Below, in pieces: positions 17,906-25,452 of a stretch of DNA of 64,000 nucleotides. Source of the DNA: Rhizobium aethiopicum (GTDB taxonomy: Bacteria > Pseudomonadota > Alphaproteobacteria > Rhizobiales > Rhizobiaceae); NCBI RefSeq assembly GCF_900094625.1, contig NZ_FMAJ01000007.1, positions 124,001 through 188,000 on the forward strand, given 5' to 3'. The notes below the pieces were generated by a model, which was given only the letters and a program-made list of their open reading frames with translations, was not told where the DNA came from and did no database searches. A program made the translations under genes and the position numbers. Position 1 is the first letter of the stretch, and every line of letters begins with the position of its first letter.

Positions 17906-18718
17906 TCAGCAGGTTGGATCGTGCAGTGCCCGCCGGATCGCCACCTCGACCGGCGAATAGTTGCCGTCCTTTCGCTCCAGCCTGTAGGGCCGCGTGAGGC
18001 CAAGCGGTGGCTGCGCCATGAAACGCGGCGTAGTGCCGCGATGTTTCTGCGCCGCATGCACGAGAAAGGGATGGCAGAGATAGACTGTGCCCGCCTGCCC
18101 CGTCGCCAATGCCAGCGGACGATCAGTCCCCATGGCTTCGAGATCCATGCGCCAGCGCCCGGCTTCGCCCGCCGGCGCGAGGTAGCGCGCCATATCCATA
18201 TGCGAACCCACTCTGATGCGGGTCGGCGCATCCTCCTCGCCGACATCGGAAAACAGAAACAGCATCAGCAGCGCCCGGCCGCGCGAGGTGATGTTGACTC
18301 GCCAGGCTGAAAAATCCTGCTGTTCGTTCGGGTCGCAATTCTCGCCCGGAAAGCTCAGATCGACATGCCAGCCGGCATCGCCCGGGTCATCGGGATGTGG
18401 AAAGCGCACCGGAAAACTGCCGAGCCCGTCACGCGGCGCCCAGCGCCCGATGCCGACGAGCTGGTCGAAAGCAGCATGCAGGATAGGCGTGTTAGCGGCT
18501 GCCGCGAACGGCCCGCCGCCATAGCCCGGAAGCCGGATCACCGGCCGCGTCCATGTCTTGGGATCGTCAGGAGCGCAGGGGATATCGCACCACATGATGG
18601 CGCGTGCTTCTTCGGCCAGTTCGCGTGAAAAGGCTCTGTCGATTCGGACAAACCCGTCGCGGATGAATCCTTCGATCTCGGCTGCGGTAAGCGCCGGCGG
18701 ATAATGTTCGTCGGTCAT
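17906..18718 (-). CDS. Phytanoyl-CoA dioxygenase (PhyH) family protein
   Basis: A 270-residue Fe(II)/2-oxoglutarate-dependent oxygenase. The iron ligands are in HVDLSF (His and Asp) and the distal His in CHPFLVHAA, with the 2-oxoglutarate-binding Arg in TPRFMAQP. The N-terminus FIRDGFVRIDRAF is typical of the family. Substrate unknown. ATG 18718 is chosen over an upstream frame that adds 43 basic residues without similarity. It converges on the GlxA-type gene (38-base gap). Confidence 0.88.
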   Translation of the reverse strand: MTDEHYPPALTAAEIEGFIRDGFVRIDRAFSRELAEEARAIMWCDIPCAPDDPKTWTRPVIRLPGYGGGPFAAAANTPILHAAFDQLVGIGRWAPRDGLGSFPVRFPHPDDPGDAGWHVDLSFPGENCDPNEQQDFSAWRVNITSRGRALLMLFLFSDVGEEDAPTRIRVGSHMDMARYLAPAGEAGRWRMDLEAMGTDRPLALATGQAGTVYLCHPFLVHAAQKHRGTTPRFMAQPPLGLTRPYRLERKDGNYSPVEVAIRRALHDPTC

Positions 18719-18954
18719 GAAAACTCTCTGTCGTAAACCTCTCGAGCCGGATTGCCGGGCGGAGGTTGTTTCGCTCCACGACCAAGAGCCAGCCGAAGCT
18801 GGTCTGCGGTCGCGTCTCCATAGGCCCGGGAGGCAAAACCTCTCCAAGGCAGCGCCGTCAGCGGCTCAAGAAGAAGACCGAAGCGATATTGACAGTAAGC
18901 ATCTTCATAGTGGGGTGAGGCTACAGGCCTGCGCCCGAAGGGTCAACGAAGATA

Positions 18955-19854
18955 TCAGCCACCTGCCCCGCGCAGGGCGTCATGCACGGACTCCAGTAGG
19001 AGCGCGCCAAGCCGCGCCCCGGCCGGCTGCAGTTCGGCCTCCGCCCGGTGCAGAACCAAGCCGAGCTTCGGCAAGTGAGGCAGCCCGATTGCTTCAGGCG
19101 CCAACGGCCGGACCTTCGCCGGCAGACCGATAGGCGTGCGGACGGTGAGGCCGAGCCCCGCCGCCGTCGCAGCCCAGAGGCCGCCGAGACTGGGGCTGAC
19201 GAAAGCAAGCCGCCAGGAAATGCCCGCCTCATCGAGTGCCCGGGTCGCCGCAGTTCGCATCAGGCAAGGCGCCTCCAGCGAGGCGAGCGGCATGGGGTCG
19301 CCGCTTGCTCCATACCGGCCCGACACTCCCTCGTCCGGCCCGATCCAGCACATCGGCACCTCGCCGATCCGCTCGCAATGCGCCGTCAGCGTGCTGTCGC
19401 TCCAGGCGAGCGCCAGATCGAGCTTGCCTGAGGTGACGCGCTCGAGCAGTTCGGAATTGCGTACCACCCGCGCCTCGATCCGGACTTTCGGGTGGGCGCG
19501 CGCGAAACGACCGAGCACCTCGGGCAACAAAGTCTCGCCGAAATCCTCCTGCAGCCCGAGCCGCACCCAGCCCTCCAGCTCAACGCTGTGCACGGCCGCG
19601 GCTGCCTCGTCGTTGAGCTCCAGGAGCCGCCGGGCATAGCCGAGCATCGTCTCGCCGGCATCGGTCAACGCCAACCCGCGCCCCGCCTTGCGGAAAATCG
19701 GCGTGCCCGCCTGCTCCTCCAGCTTCTTCATCTGCGCGCTGACCGCCGAGGTCGACCGCCCAAGCCTTTCTGCCGCCTTGGCGAAATTGCCAAGCGCCAC
19801 GCCGGTAGAAAAGGTTCGAAGCACATCGAGATCGAAGATCGTCCGCCGCATCAT
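18955..19854 (-). CDS. LysR-family transcriptional regulator
   Basis: A 299-residue LysR regulator. The N-terminal winged helix is clear (FDLDVLRTFSTGVALGNFAKAAERLGRSTSAVSAQMKKLEEQAG, given here as the region 7-51), followed by an effector-binding domain. It is divergent from the tautomerase-DUF4865 pair across 114 bases. LysR regulators commonly control the divergent operon, so it is the probable regulator of that pair and perhaps of the LysE-type exporter beyond it. Confidence 0.93.
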   Translation of the reverse strand: MMRRTIFDLDVLRTFSTGVALGNFAKAAERLGRSTSAVSAQMKKLEEQAGTPIFRKAGRGLALTDAGETMLGYARRLLELNDEAAAAVHSVELEGWVRLGLQEDFGETLLPEVLGRFARAHPKVRIEARVVRNSELLERVTSGKLDLALAWSDSTLTAHCERIGEVPMCWIGPDEGVSGRYGASGDPMPLASLEAPCLMRTAATRALDEAGISWRLAFVSPSLGGLWAATAAGLGLTVRTPIGLPAKVRPLAPEAIGLPHLPKLGLVLHRAEAELQPAGARLGALLLESVHDALRGAGG

Positions 19855-19968
19855 ACAGTCCCGGTTTTCAGGATGATATATCCATCAAATTCTGATTTTC
19901 AGTATTATCGTGTGCTGCGATGATGGTGTTGTCAAGGCTGCCGCCTGGCTTGAACCATGGAGACTTCA

Positions 19969-20388
19969 ATGCCCTTCGTTCGCATCTCTCTTCGCAAAGG
20001 CAAATCCCCGGACTTTCTCGCAGCACTTACCGACAACATCCAGCGCGCACTGGTCGAGACCTTCGACGTGCCCGAAAATGATCGCTTTCAGGCCATCCAT
20101 CAGCACGACGAAAATGAGCTGATCTTCGACCGAAGCTATCTCGCCGGCCCGCGTTCGGACGATTTCGTCTATATCTCGATCACGATTGGCAGGCCGCGGA
20201 CGGTGGAGATGAAGTCGGCGCTCTACCGTCGGCTCGCCGATCTCCTCGGCCAATCGCCGGGCCTTCGCCCGGAGGACGTGATGATCGTGATCAGCACCAG
20301 CGCACCCGAAGACTGGTCCTTCGGCAACGGCATCGCCCAGATGACTGATCCCGACTGGCGACTGCGTACAACGGAGGGGAACCAATGA
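19969..20388 (+). CDS. Tautomerase-superfamily protein
   Basis: A 139-residue tautomerase-like protein. Removal of Met would expose Pro (MPFVRIS), the catalytic base of this superfamily, which fixes the start at 19969 rather than at an upstream ATG 12 bases earlier. The length is about twice that of 4-oxalocrotonate tautomerase and resembles the longer MIF/CHMI-like group. The stop overlaps the DUF4865 start by 4 bases (20385-20388). The natural substrate is unknown. Confidence 0.88.
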   Translation: MPFVRISLRKGKSPDFLAALTDNIQRALVETFDVPENDRFQAIHQHDENELIFDRSYLAGPRSDDFVYISITIGRPRTVEMKSALYRRLADLLGQSPGLRPEDVMIVISTSAPEDWSFGNGIAQMTDPDWRLRTTEGNQ

Positions 20389-20939
20389 TCGGCATGCAAT
20401 ACGGCTTCACCTTGCCGGCCGACTACGACATGTCGATCATCGACCGCCGCATCGGCGACAAGGGTCCGCTGCTCGACGGCTTGCCGAATCTCGGCTTCAA
20501 GGCCTATCTCAGCGCCCGCAGGAGCGAATTCGGCAGCCGCGACAATCTCTATGCGGCCTTTTATCTCTGGCAGAAGCCGGAAGGGGCAAGCGACTTCCTC
20601 TGTGGTCCGGGCTTCGAGGCGCTCACCGGCGCCTTCGGCTGGCCGCAAGTGAGAACATGGTTGGTGTGGAAGGCGGGAATCTCGCCCGATATCGCCGCGG
20701 CCGCATTTGCGACCCGCGAGATCTTGTCGACGGAACCTTATGCGCCGCTCGCCGAGTTGCGCCGGTGCGAAAGCAACGAAGCCGAAGCCGATCTGGCAAA
20801 AGGCGCACTCGCCTCGGTCTCGGGCTTCGAACCGACGACATGGACGCGGGTACGTTTTAGGCTATGGCCGGAGATTCCCGAGATCGGCAAACACATGCAG
20901 GCCTATCGCGTCGGCCACCTGTCCCTGCCTCGATCCTGA
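20385..20939 (+). CDS. DUF4865 family protein
   Basis: A 184-residue protein beginning MIGMQYGFTLPADYDMSII and containing conserved aromatic and Trp-rich stretches (AAFYLWQKPEG, WPQVRTWLVWK). No known catalytic motif is evident to me. It resembles the uncharacterised DUF4865 family, which is often encoded next to a tautomerase under a LysR regulator, as here. Translation is coupled to the tautomerase gene, so the two probably act on the same compound. Confidence 0.8.
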   Translation: MIGMQYGFTLPADYDMSIIDRRIGDKGPLLDGLPNLGFKAYLSARRSEFGSRDNLYAAFYLWQKPEGASDFLCGPGFEALTGAFGWPQVRTWLVWKAGISPDIAAAAFATREILSTEPYAPLAELRRCESNEAEADLAKGALASVSGFEPTTWTRVRFRLWPEIPEIGKHMQAYRVGHLSLPRS

Positions 20940-20942
20940 AAC

Positions 20943-21578
20943 TCAAGCAGTTGCCCGGCGGTAAAGGGCAAGTGACCCGGCAAGCGCCAGCAAGGCGCCG
21001 CCGCAGGCCCGCTCCAGCCATAAGGCGCCCGACGTTTTCAGGAAGCGCACCGCCTGCGACCCGAAGAAGGCGTAGCCGAACATGATGAGAAAATCGAGTG
21101 CCGCAAAGACCAGCGCAAGCAGGGCATACTGAGCCGCCTGCGGCTCACTGGGATCGATGAACTGCGGCAGGAAGGCGGAAAAGAAGAGATAACCCTTCGG
21201 GTTCGTCGCCGCGACCATGAAGCTCTTTAGCCCGATCGAAAGGGTCGATGTCGCCCCTGGCGCCTCACCCGATTTGAGCGCTGAATCAATCGCCCCCTTC
21301 GAGCGCAAAAGCATGATGCCGAGAAATGCGAGATAGGCAGCGCCCGCCCATTTCAACATCGAGAACCAGAATTCCGATGCCGCGAGCAGCGCCCCGAGCC
21401 CGACAGCCACGGCGCCGATCAGGACGAAATCCGAAAGAACCGCGCCGATCATGCCGGCAACCGCGCGGCGCAGGCCATGCCGCGAACCATTGGTCAGCGC
21501 CAGCAGCACCGTCGGCCCCGGCGTCGCGATGCCGACGAAGGAAACGGCTGCAAAAGCGACAAGCGTGACGACATCCAT
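20943..21578 (-). CDS. LysE-family exporter
   Basis: A 211-residue membrane protein with about six hydrophobic helices and the LysE/RhtB signature GIATPGPTVLLALTNGSRHG near the N-terminus. Family members export amino acids or homoserine lactones. It ends only 3 bases from the convergent DUF4865 stop. ATG 21578 gives the standard family start; the open frame upstream crosses the pyk terminator. Confidence 0.9.
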   Translation of the reverse strand: MDVVTLVAFAAVSFVGIATPGPTVLLALTNGSRHGLRRAVAGMIGAVLSDFVLIGAVAVGLGALLAASEFWFSMLKWAGAAYLAFLGIMLLRSKGAIDSALKSGEAPGATSTLSIGLKSFMVAATNPKGYLFFSAFLPQFIDPSEPQAAQYALLALVFAALDFLIMFGYAFFGSQAVRFLKTSGALWLERACGGALLALAGSLALYRRATA

Positions 21579-21647
21579 GATGATCCCTCCAACCCAGGAT
21601 CGAGACTTGCACGCGCCGTGACCCTTGGCAATGCCGATCCCACCAAC

Positions 21648-21677
21648 AAAAAACCCGCCGCCTGTCCAGGCAGCGGG
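21648..21677 (-). terminator. Intrinsic terminator after pyk
   Basis: On the minus strand an 11-position stem (one mismatch), CCCGCTGCCTG pairing with CAGGCGGCGGG, with a tight loop, followed by TTTTTT. It lies 23 bases past the pyk stop and insulates the LysE gene. Confidence 0.85.
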
Positions 21678-21699
21678 CTCCATCAAGGATGCAATCGGA

Positions 21700-23139
21700 T
21701 CAGATGCCGCTCTGGCCGTCGGAACCGATATAGGCGATGCGGATCATATTGGTGGCGCCGGGCGTGCCGAGCGGCACGCCGGCCGAAATGATGATACGGT
21801 CGCCCGGTTTGCCGAAGCCTTCGTCGGCGACGATGCGGCAGGCGCGGTTGACCATGTCGTCGAGATCGGTCGCATCATGGGTGACGACGCAATGCAGGCC
21901 CCAGACGATGGCAAGCCGGCGCGCCGTCTTGATGATCGGCGACAGTGCCAGGATCGGCACCTGCGGCCGCTCGCGCGAGGCGCGAAGGCCTGTCGTACCG
22001 GACGATGTGTAACAGACGATCGCCGACAGCTTCAGCGTCTCGGCGATCTGGCGGGCTGCAAGCGAGATCGCGTCGGCGCCCGTCGCCTCCGGCTGGGCGC
22101 GCTGGGCGTAGATGATGCCGGGATAATGCGGCTCGCGCTCGATGGCGGTGGCAATCGACGCCATGGTCGAGACGGCTTCGACCGGATAGTCGCCGGAGGC
22201 CGATTCGGCCGACAGCATGACGGCATCGGCACCTTCGAAGACGGCGGTCGCGACGTCGGAGACTTCGGCGCGCGTCGGCACCGGCGCGGAGATCATCGAT
22301 TCCAGCATCTGCGTGGCGACGACCACCGGCTTGCCCGAACGGCGGCAGGCGCGGATCAGCTGCTTCTGGATGCCGGGAACCGATTCGAGCGGCATTTCAA
22401 CACCGAGATCGCCGCGGGCGACCATCAGTGCATCGGAAAGCTCGATGATCTCCTCGATCCGCTCGAGCGCCTGCGGTTTTTCGATCTTCGACATCAGGCC
22501 AACGCGGCCACGGGCGATCTTGCGCACTTCCGCAAGGTCATCTGGCCGCTGAACGAAAGAAAGCGCCACCCAGTCGACATCGTCGGTGGCGAGCACGGCG
22601 TCGAGATCGGCACGGTCTTTATCCGTCAGCGCGCCGACGCCGAGCAGCGTGTCGGGAAGGCTGACGCCCTTGCGGTCGGAAATGCGCGTGCCCGAAATGA
22701 CCGTCGTCACGATGCTCTTGCCGTCGCACTTTTCGGCGCGCAGCGCGAGCTTGCCGTCGTCGATCAGCAGGCGGTGGCCGGGCTGCACCGATTCCAGGAT
22801 CTCCGGATGCGGCAGATAGACGCGCGTCGCGTCGCCGAGCGCTTCATTGTTGTCGAGCGTGAACGTCTGGCCGGGCTTCAGGTCGACCTTGCTGTCGGTA
22901 AACTTGCCGACGCGCAGTTTCGGTCCCTGCAGGTCGGCGAGAATGCCGATCGGCCGGCCGGAGCGCGCCTCCACCGTGCGGATGCGCTGGATAAGCGTGC
23001 GCATCAGATCGTGGCTCGCATGGCTCATATTGATGCGGAAGACGTCGGCACCGGCCTGGTGCAGTTTCTCGATCATCGATTCCTCGGCGGAGGCAGGCCC
23101 GAGGGTGGCGAGGATTTTAATTTTGCGATTACGCTTCAT
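21700..23139 (-). CDS. pyk: Pyruvate kinase
   Basis: Converts phosphoenolpyruvate and ADP to pyruvate and ATP. The 479-residue protein has ILATLGPAS at the start, the substrate/metal motif LMVARGDLGVEMP, the ATQMLESMI signature helix and the C-terminal allosteric domain (VCYTSSGTTGLRASRERP). Its ATG overlaps the DUF1036 stop by 1 base (TGATG), so the two are co-translated, and a strong terminator follows. A longer open frame upstream belongs to the DUF1036 region. Confidence 0.97.
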   Translation of the reverse strand: MKRNRKIKILATLGPASAEESMIEKLHQAGADVFRINMSHASHDLMRTLIQRIRTVEARSGRPIGILADLQGPKLRVGKFTDSKVDLKPGQTFTLDNNEALGDATRVYLPHPEILESVQPGHRLLIDDGKLALRAEKCDGKSIVTTVISGTRISDRKGVSLPDTLLGVGALTDKDRADLDAVLATDDVDWVALSFVQRPDDLAEVRKIARGRVGLMSKIEKPQALERIEEIIELSDALMVARGDLGVEMPLESVPGIQKQLIRACRRSGKPVVVATQMLESMISAPVPTRAEVSDVATAVFEGADAVMLSAESASGDYPVEAVSTMASIATAIEREPHYPGIIYAQRAQPEATGADAISLAARQIAETLKLSAIVCYTSSGTTGLRASRERPQVPILALSPIIKTARRLAIVWGLHCVVTHDATDLDDMVNRACRIVADEGFGKPGDRIIISAGVPLGTPGATNMIRIAYIGSDGQSGI

Positions 23140-23624
23140 CAATTCTGGCTTTCTTGCGTCCCTGGGGTGTCGGAGAGTTGAACCATCCAGCTGCCCTGGC
23201 GGCCCGTGTCGTATTCCTTGAATCCCATCTTCTGGTAACCCCGGGCATAGCAATCCTGCACACCCGCGATCTTGAATTCGTTTTCCGCCACGCACATCTG
23301 CACGTCACCCGTCCATCGTCCTCCCCGCGCGGCGTCCTCTGCGTAAAGGTAATAATAGCGCGACTGCAACTCTCCCTCGATCAGCGTGGCGCAGGTCGTT
23401 GCCGGGACCTGCCACCAGCCTTCCGTTATCCAGCCGTCCTTGGCCCGGTAGCCGATCGCCACCCCAACGAGATTCTGCGTTCCGTTGCAGACGCGAAAAT
23501 CAGCGCGTGCGGCATCTGCGATGAAGAACGGCGTGGCGGCTGCAAGAGCAAACAGGGCGAGTCGGACCAACGGTCCGGACCGCGTGAGGAAACTTGGCGC
23601 GGCTTGAATCAACACGGCTCCCAA
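23139..23624 (-). CDS. DUF1036 exported protein
   Basis: A 161-residue protein with an N-terminal signal peptide (hydrophobic run ending in ARADF) and a Cys-containing mature domain (FRVCNGTQ, WWQVPATTCATL, QMCVAENEF, VQDCYARGY). The four Cys may form two disulfides. This is the DUF1036 family, which is repeatedly found upstream of pyk in alphaproteobacteria; its role is unknown. The stop codon shares a base with the pyk start. Confidence 0.88.
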   Translation of the reverse strand: MGAVLIQAAPSFLTRSGPLVRLALFALAAATPFFIADAARADFRVCNGTQNLVGVAIGYRAKDGWITEGWWQVPATTCATLIEGELQSRYYYLYAEDAARGGRWTGDVQMCVAENEFKIAGVQDCYARGYQKMGFKEYDTGRQGSWMVQLSDTPGTQESQN

Positions 23625-23801
23625 ATAGCTCCACGGTTATTCGTATCCGTGTCTTCTTGCGCCGCCGTCATGCGAAAGTCAACGCAATGCTAATCGATTA
23701 TATTTCCTTTCATAACTGTCTGCGGAGGTTCATATCCGCTCTCAACGCCTGCTCCGCTTGAACCGGTCGCAGGCACATGCAATCACTGACCCCACTGCGC
23801 A

Positions 23802-24626
23802 ATGACGAACGGCAACTTCTTCATGGACGACTTCCAATCCTTCGAAATTCTAGCCGGACAACATGACAAAGGCATGGTGATCCTCGCCGATCACGCGATG
23901 AACCTTCTTCCCGCCCGGTATGAAAGGCTCGGCCTGCCTGAGTCTGCCTTTGCCCGCCACATCGCCTACGACATCGGCATCGAAGGCCTCACGCGGCAGC
24001 TTTCGGCGAGGCTCGGCATACCGGCAGTGCTCGGCGGCTTCTCGCGTCTGCTGATCGACCCGAACCGCGGGGAGGACGATCCGACGCTGATCATGAAGAT
24101 CTCGGACGGCGCCGTCATACCAGGCAATCACCCGATCACGCCTCAGGAATGGAACTACCGAATCGAAGCCTTTCATCGCCCCTATCACGATGCGGTGGCG
24201 GAAACGATCGACAAGGTGGCAAATGCGACGGGTAAGGCGCCGCTGGTCCTGTCGCTGCATTCCTTCACGCCGGCATGGAAAGGCGTTCCCCGCCCCTGGC
24301 GCGCCGCGGTCCTCTGGGACAGTGACCGACGCGCGGTTGGCCCGCTGCTCGATATGCTGCGCGCCGATCCCGATCTCGTCGTCGGCGACAACGAACCCTA
24401 TGACGGCGCACTGAAGGGCGATACCATGTACCGCCATTGCCTGGTGACAGGCATTCCGCATGCGCTGCTCGAAGTGCGTCAGGACTTGATCGCCGATGAA
24501 GCCGGCATATCGGCATGGGCCGAGCGCCTGGCGCCGATTTTTTCAGCGATGAACGCCGATCCGGCCTTGCACGAATACGACGTCCATCCGTCGCGCACCG
24601 CCCCCTATCGAGGACCCACTGAATGA
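23802..24626 (+). CDS. N-formylglutamate amidohydrolase-like protein
   Basis: A 274-residue member of the FGase family (zinc-dependent hydrolases of formylglutamate type). Landmarks are VILADHAMN, SRLLIDPNR, LSLHSFTP and HALLEVRQD, which correspond to the zinc and substrate sites of HutG-type enzymes. There are no hut genes nearby, so the role in histidine degradation is doubtful. The start could also be ATG 23823, closer to the family N-terminus; neither has a strong ribosome site. DUF1244 follows 12 bases later. Confidence 0.82.
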   Translation: MTNGNFFMDDFQSFEILAGQHDKGMVILADHAMNLLPARYERLGLPESAFARHIAYDIGIEGLTRQLSARLGIPAVLGGFSRLLIDPNRGEDDPTLIMKISDGAVIPGNHPITPQEWNYRIEAFHRPYHDAVAETIDKVANATGKAPLVLSLHSFTPAWKGVPRPWRAAVLWDSDRRAVGPLLDMLRADPDLVVGDNEPYDGALKGDTMYRHCLVTGIPHALLEVRQDLIADEAGISAWAERLAPIFSAMNADPALHEYDVHPSRTAPYRGPTE

Positions 24627-24638
24627 AAGGAGAGCGAG

Positions 24639-24944
24639 ATGACCGCGCTCAGCAAGGAACAACAGACCGAATTCGAAGCCGCCGCCTTCCGCCGCCTGGT
24701 CGCACATCTTCGTGACCGCAGCGACGTCCAGAACATCGACCTGATGAATCTGGCCGGCTTCTGCCGCAACTGCCTTTCGAACTGGTACCGCGAGGCCGCC
24801 GAGGCCGAAGGCGTTCCGGTCAGCCGGGACGAATCGCGCGAGATGATCTATGGCATGTCCTATGAGGACTGGAAGAAACTCCACCAGAATGAGGCCTCGC
24901 CTGTGCAAAAGGCCGCATTTGAACTGAACAACCCACACAAATAG
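24639..24944 (+). CDS. DUF1244 family protein
   Basis: A 101-residue soluble protein with the DUF1244 core: FRRLVAHLRDRSDVQNIDLMN, the Cys pair GFCRNCLSNWY and SYEDWKKLHQ. The Cys pair could bind metal. No function is established. It is 12 bases downstream of the FGase-like gene with a good ribosome site (aaaggaga), so they form an operon. The same neighbourhood (pyk, FGase, DUF1244, GapR) recurs in related genomes. Confidence 0.9.
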   Translation: MTALSKEQQTEFEAAAFRRLVAHLRDRSDVQNIDLMNLAGFCRNCLSNWYREAAEAEGVPVSRDESREMIYGMSYEDWKKLHQNEASPVQKAAFELNNPHK

Positions 24945-24971
24945 CTGCCTTCGCCGTCAACAGGCTTGACC

Positions 24972-24996
24972 GTGACGCCGCTTTCGCGGCAGTCAC
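24972..24996. repeat. Hairpin between DUF1244 and gapR
   Basis: GTGACGCCGC and GCGGC-A-GTCAC form a 10-bp stem with one bulged A and a TTTC loop. No T-run follows. It lies in the presumed gapR leader, 38 bases before the start, and could be an RNA-stability or attenuator structure. Confidence 0.45.
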
Positions 24997-25033
24997 TGGC
25001 TTCCCAAATTGATCACCCAATCAGGAGAATACG

Positions 25034-25297
25034 ATGTCTGATGCTCATGGCGTCGCCCGCGACCAGCTTCGCGCTTTCATCGAGCGCATTGAACGGCTGG
25101 AAGAAGAAAAGAAGACCATCGCCGACGACATCAAGGACGTCTATGGCGAAGCCAAGGGGATGGGCTTCGATACCAAAATTCTGAAGAAGGTCGTGGCGCT
25201 GCGTAAAAAGGACGAACAGGAGCGCATGGAAGAGGAAGCAATCCTCGACACCTACCTGCACGCGCTCGGCATGATCGAAGCGCCGCCGGAAGGCTGA
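25034..25297 (+). CDS. gapR: Nucleoid-associated protein GapR (DUF2312)
   Basis: An 87-residue, highly charged helical protein ([20 protein letters not shown], then [31 protein letters not shown]). This is the alphaproteobacterial DUF2312 family. Its Caulobacter member GapR clamps overtwisted DNA ahead of replication and transcription and is needed for normal growth. Length and the conserved [12 protein letters not shown] segment fit fully. A strong terminator follows. Confidence 0.93.
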
Positions 25298-25323
25298 TTT
25301 CGCCGGCATCGCCGATGTCGACA

Positions 25324-25353
25324 AGCCGCTGGCTTTCCGGCGGCTTTTCTTTT
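25324..25353 (+). terminator. Intrinsic terminator after gapR
   Basis: AGCCGCTGG and CCGGCGGCT form a 9-position stem (one G-T pair) with a CTTT loop, then TTTCTTTT. It ends the plus-strand FGase-DUF1244-gapR unit. Confidence 0.85.
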
Positions 25354-25402
25354 GTTCGGACGGAGTGACTGATACTTGCCTCGCCGGTCGAAGCAGCCAA
25401 TG

Positions 25403-25429
25403 AAAAACCGCCGGAAAGCCGGCGGTTTT
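25403..25429 (-). terminator. Intrinsic terminator after the DUF882 gene (symmetric)
   Basis: A perfect stem AACCGCCGG / CCGGCGGTT with an AAAG loop, flanked by five A on the left (a U-run for minus-strand RNA) and TTTT on the right. It lies 24 bases past the DUF882 stop and could act in both directions. Confidence 0.8.
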
Positions 25430-25452
25430 CGATATTCTCGGTCTTAGCAGGC

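Noticed and set aside
21625..23181. 518-codon open frame on the plus strand
   Set aside because: It is antisense to pyk and would cross the pyk terminator.
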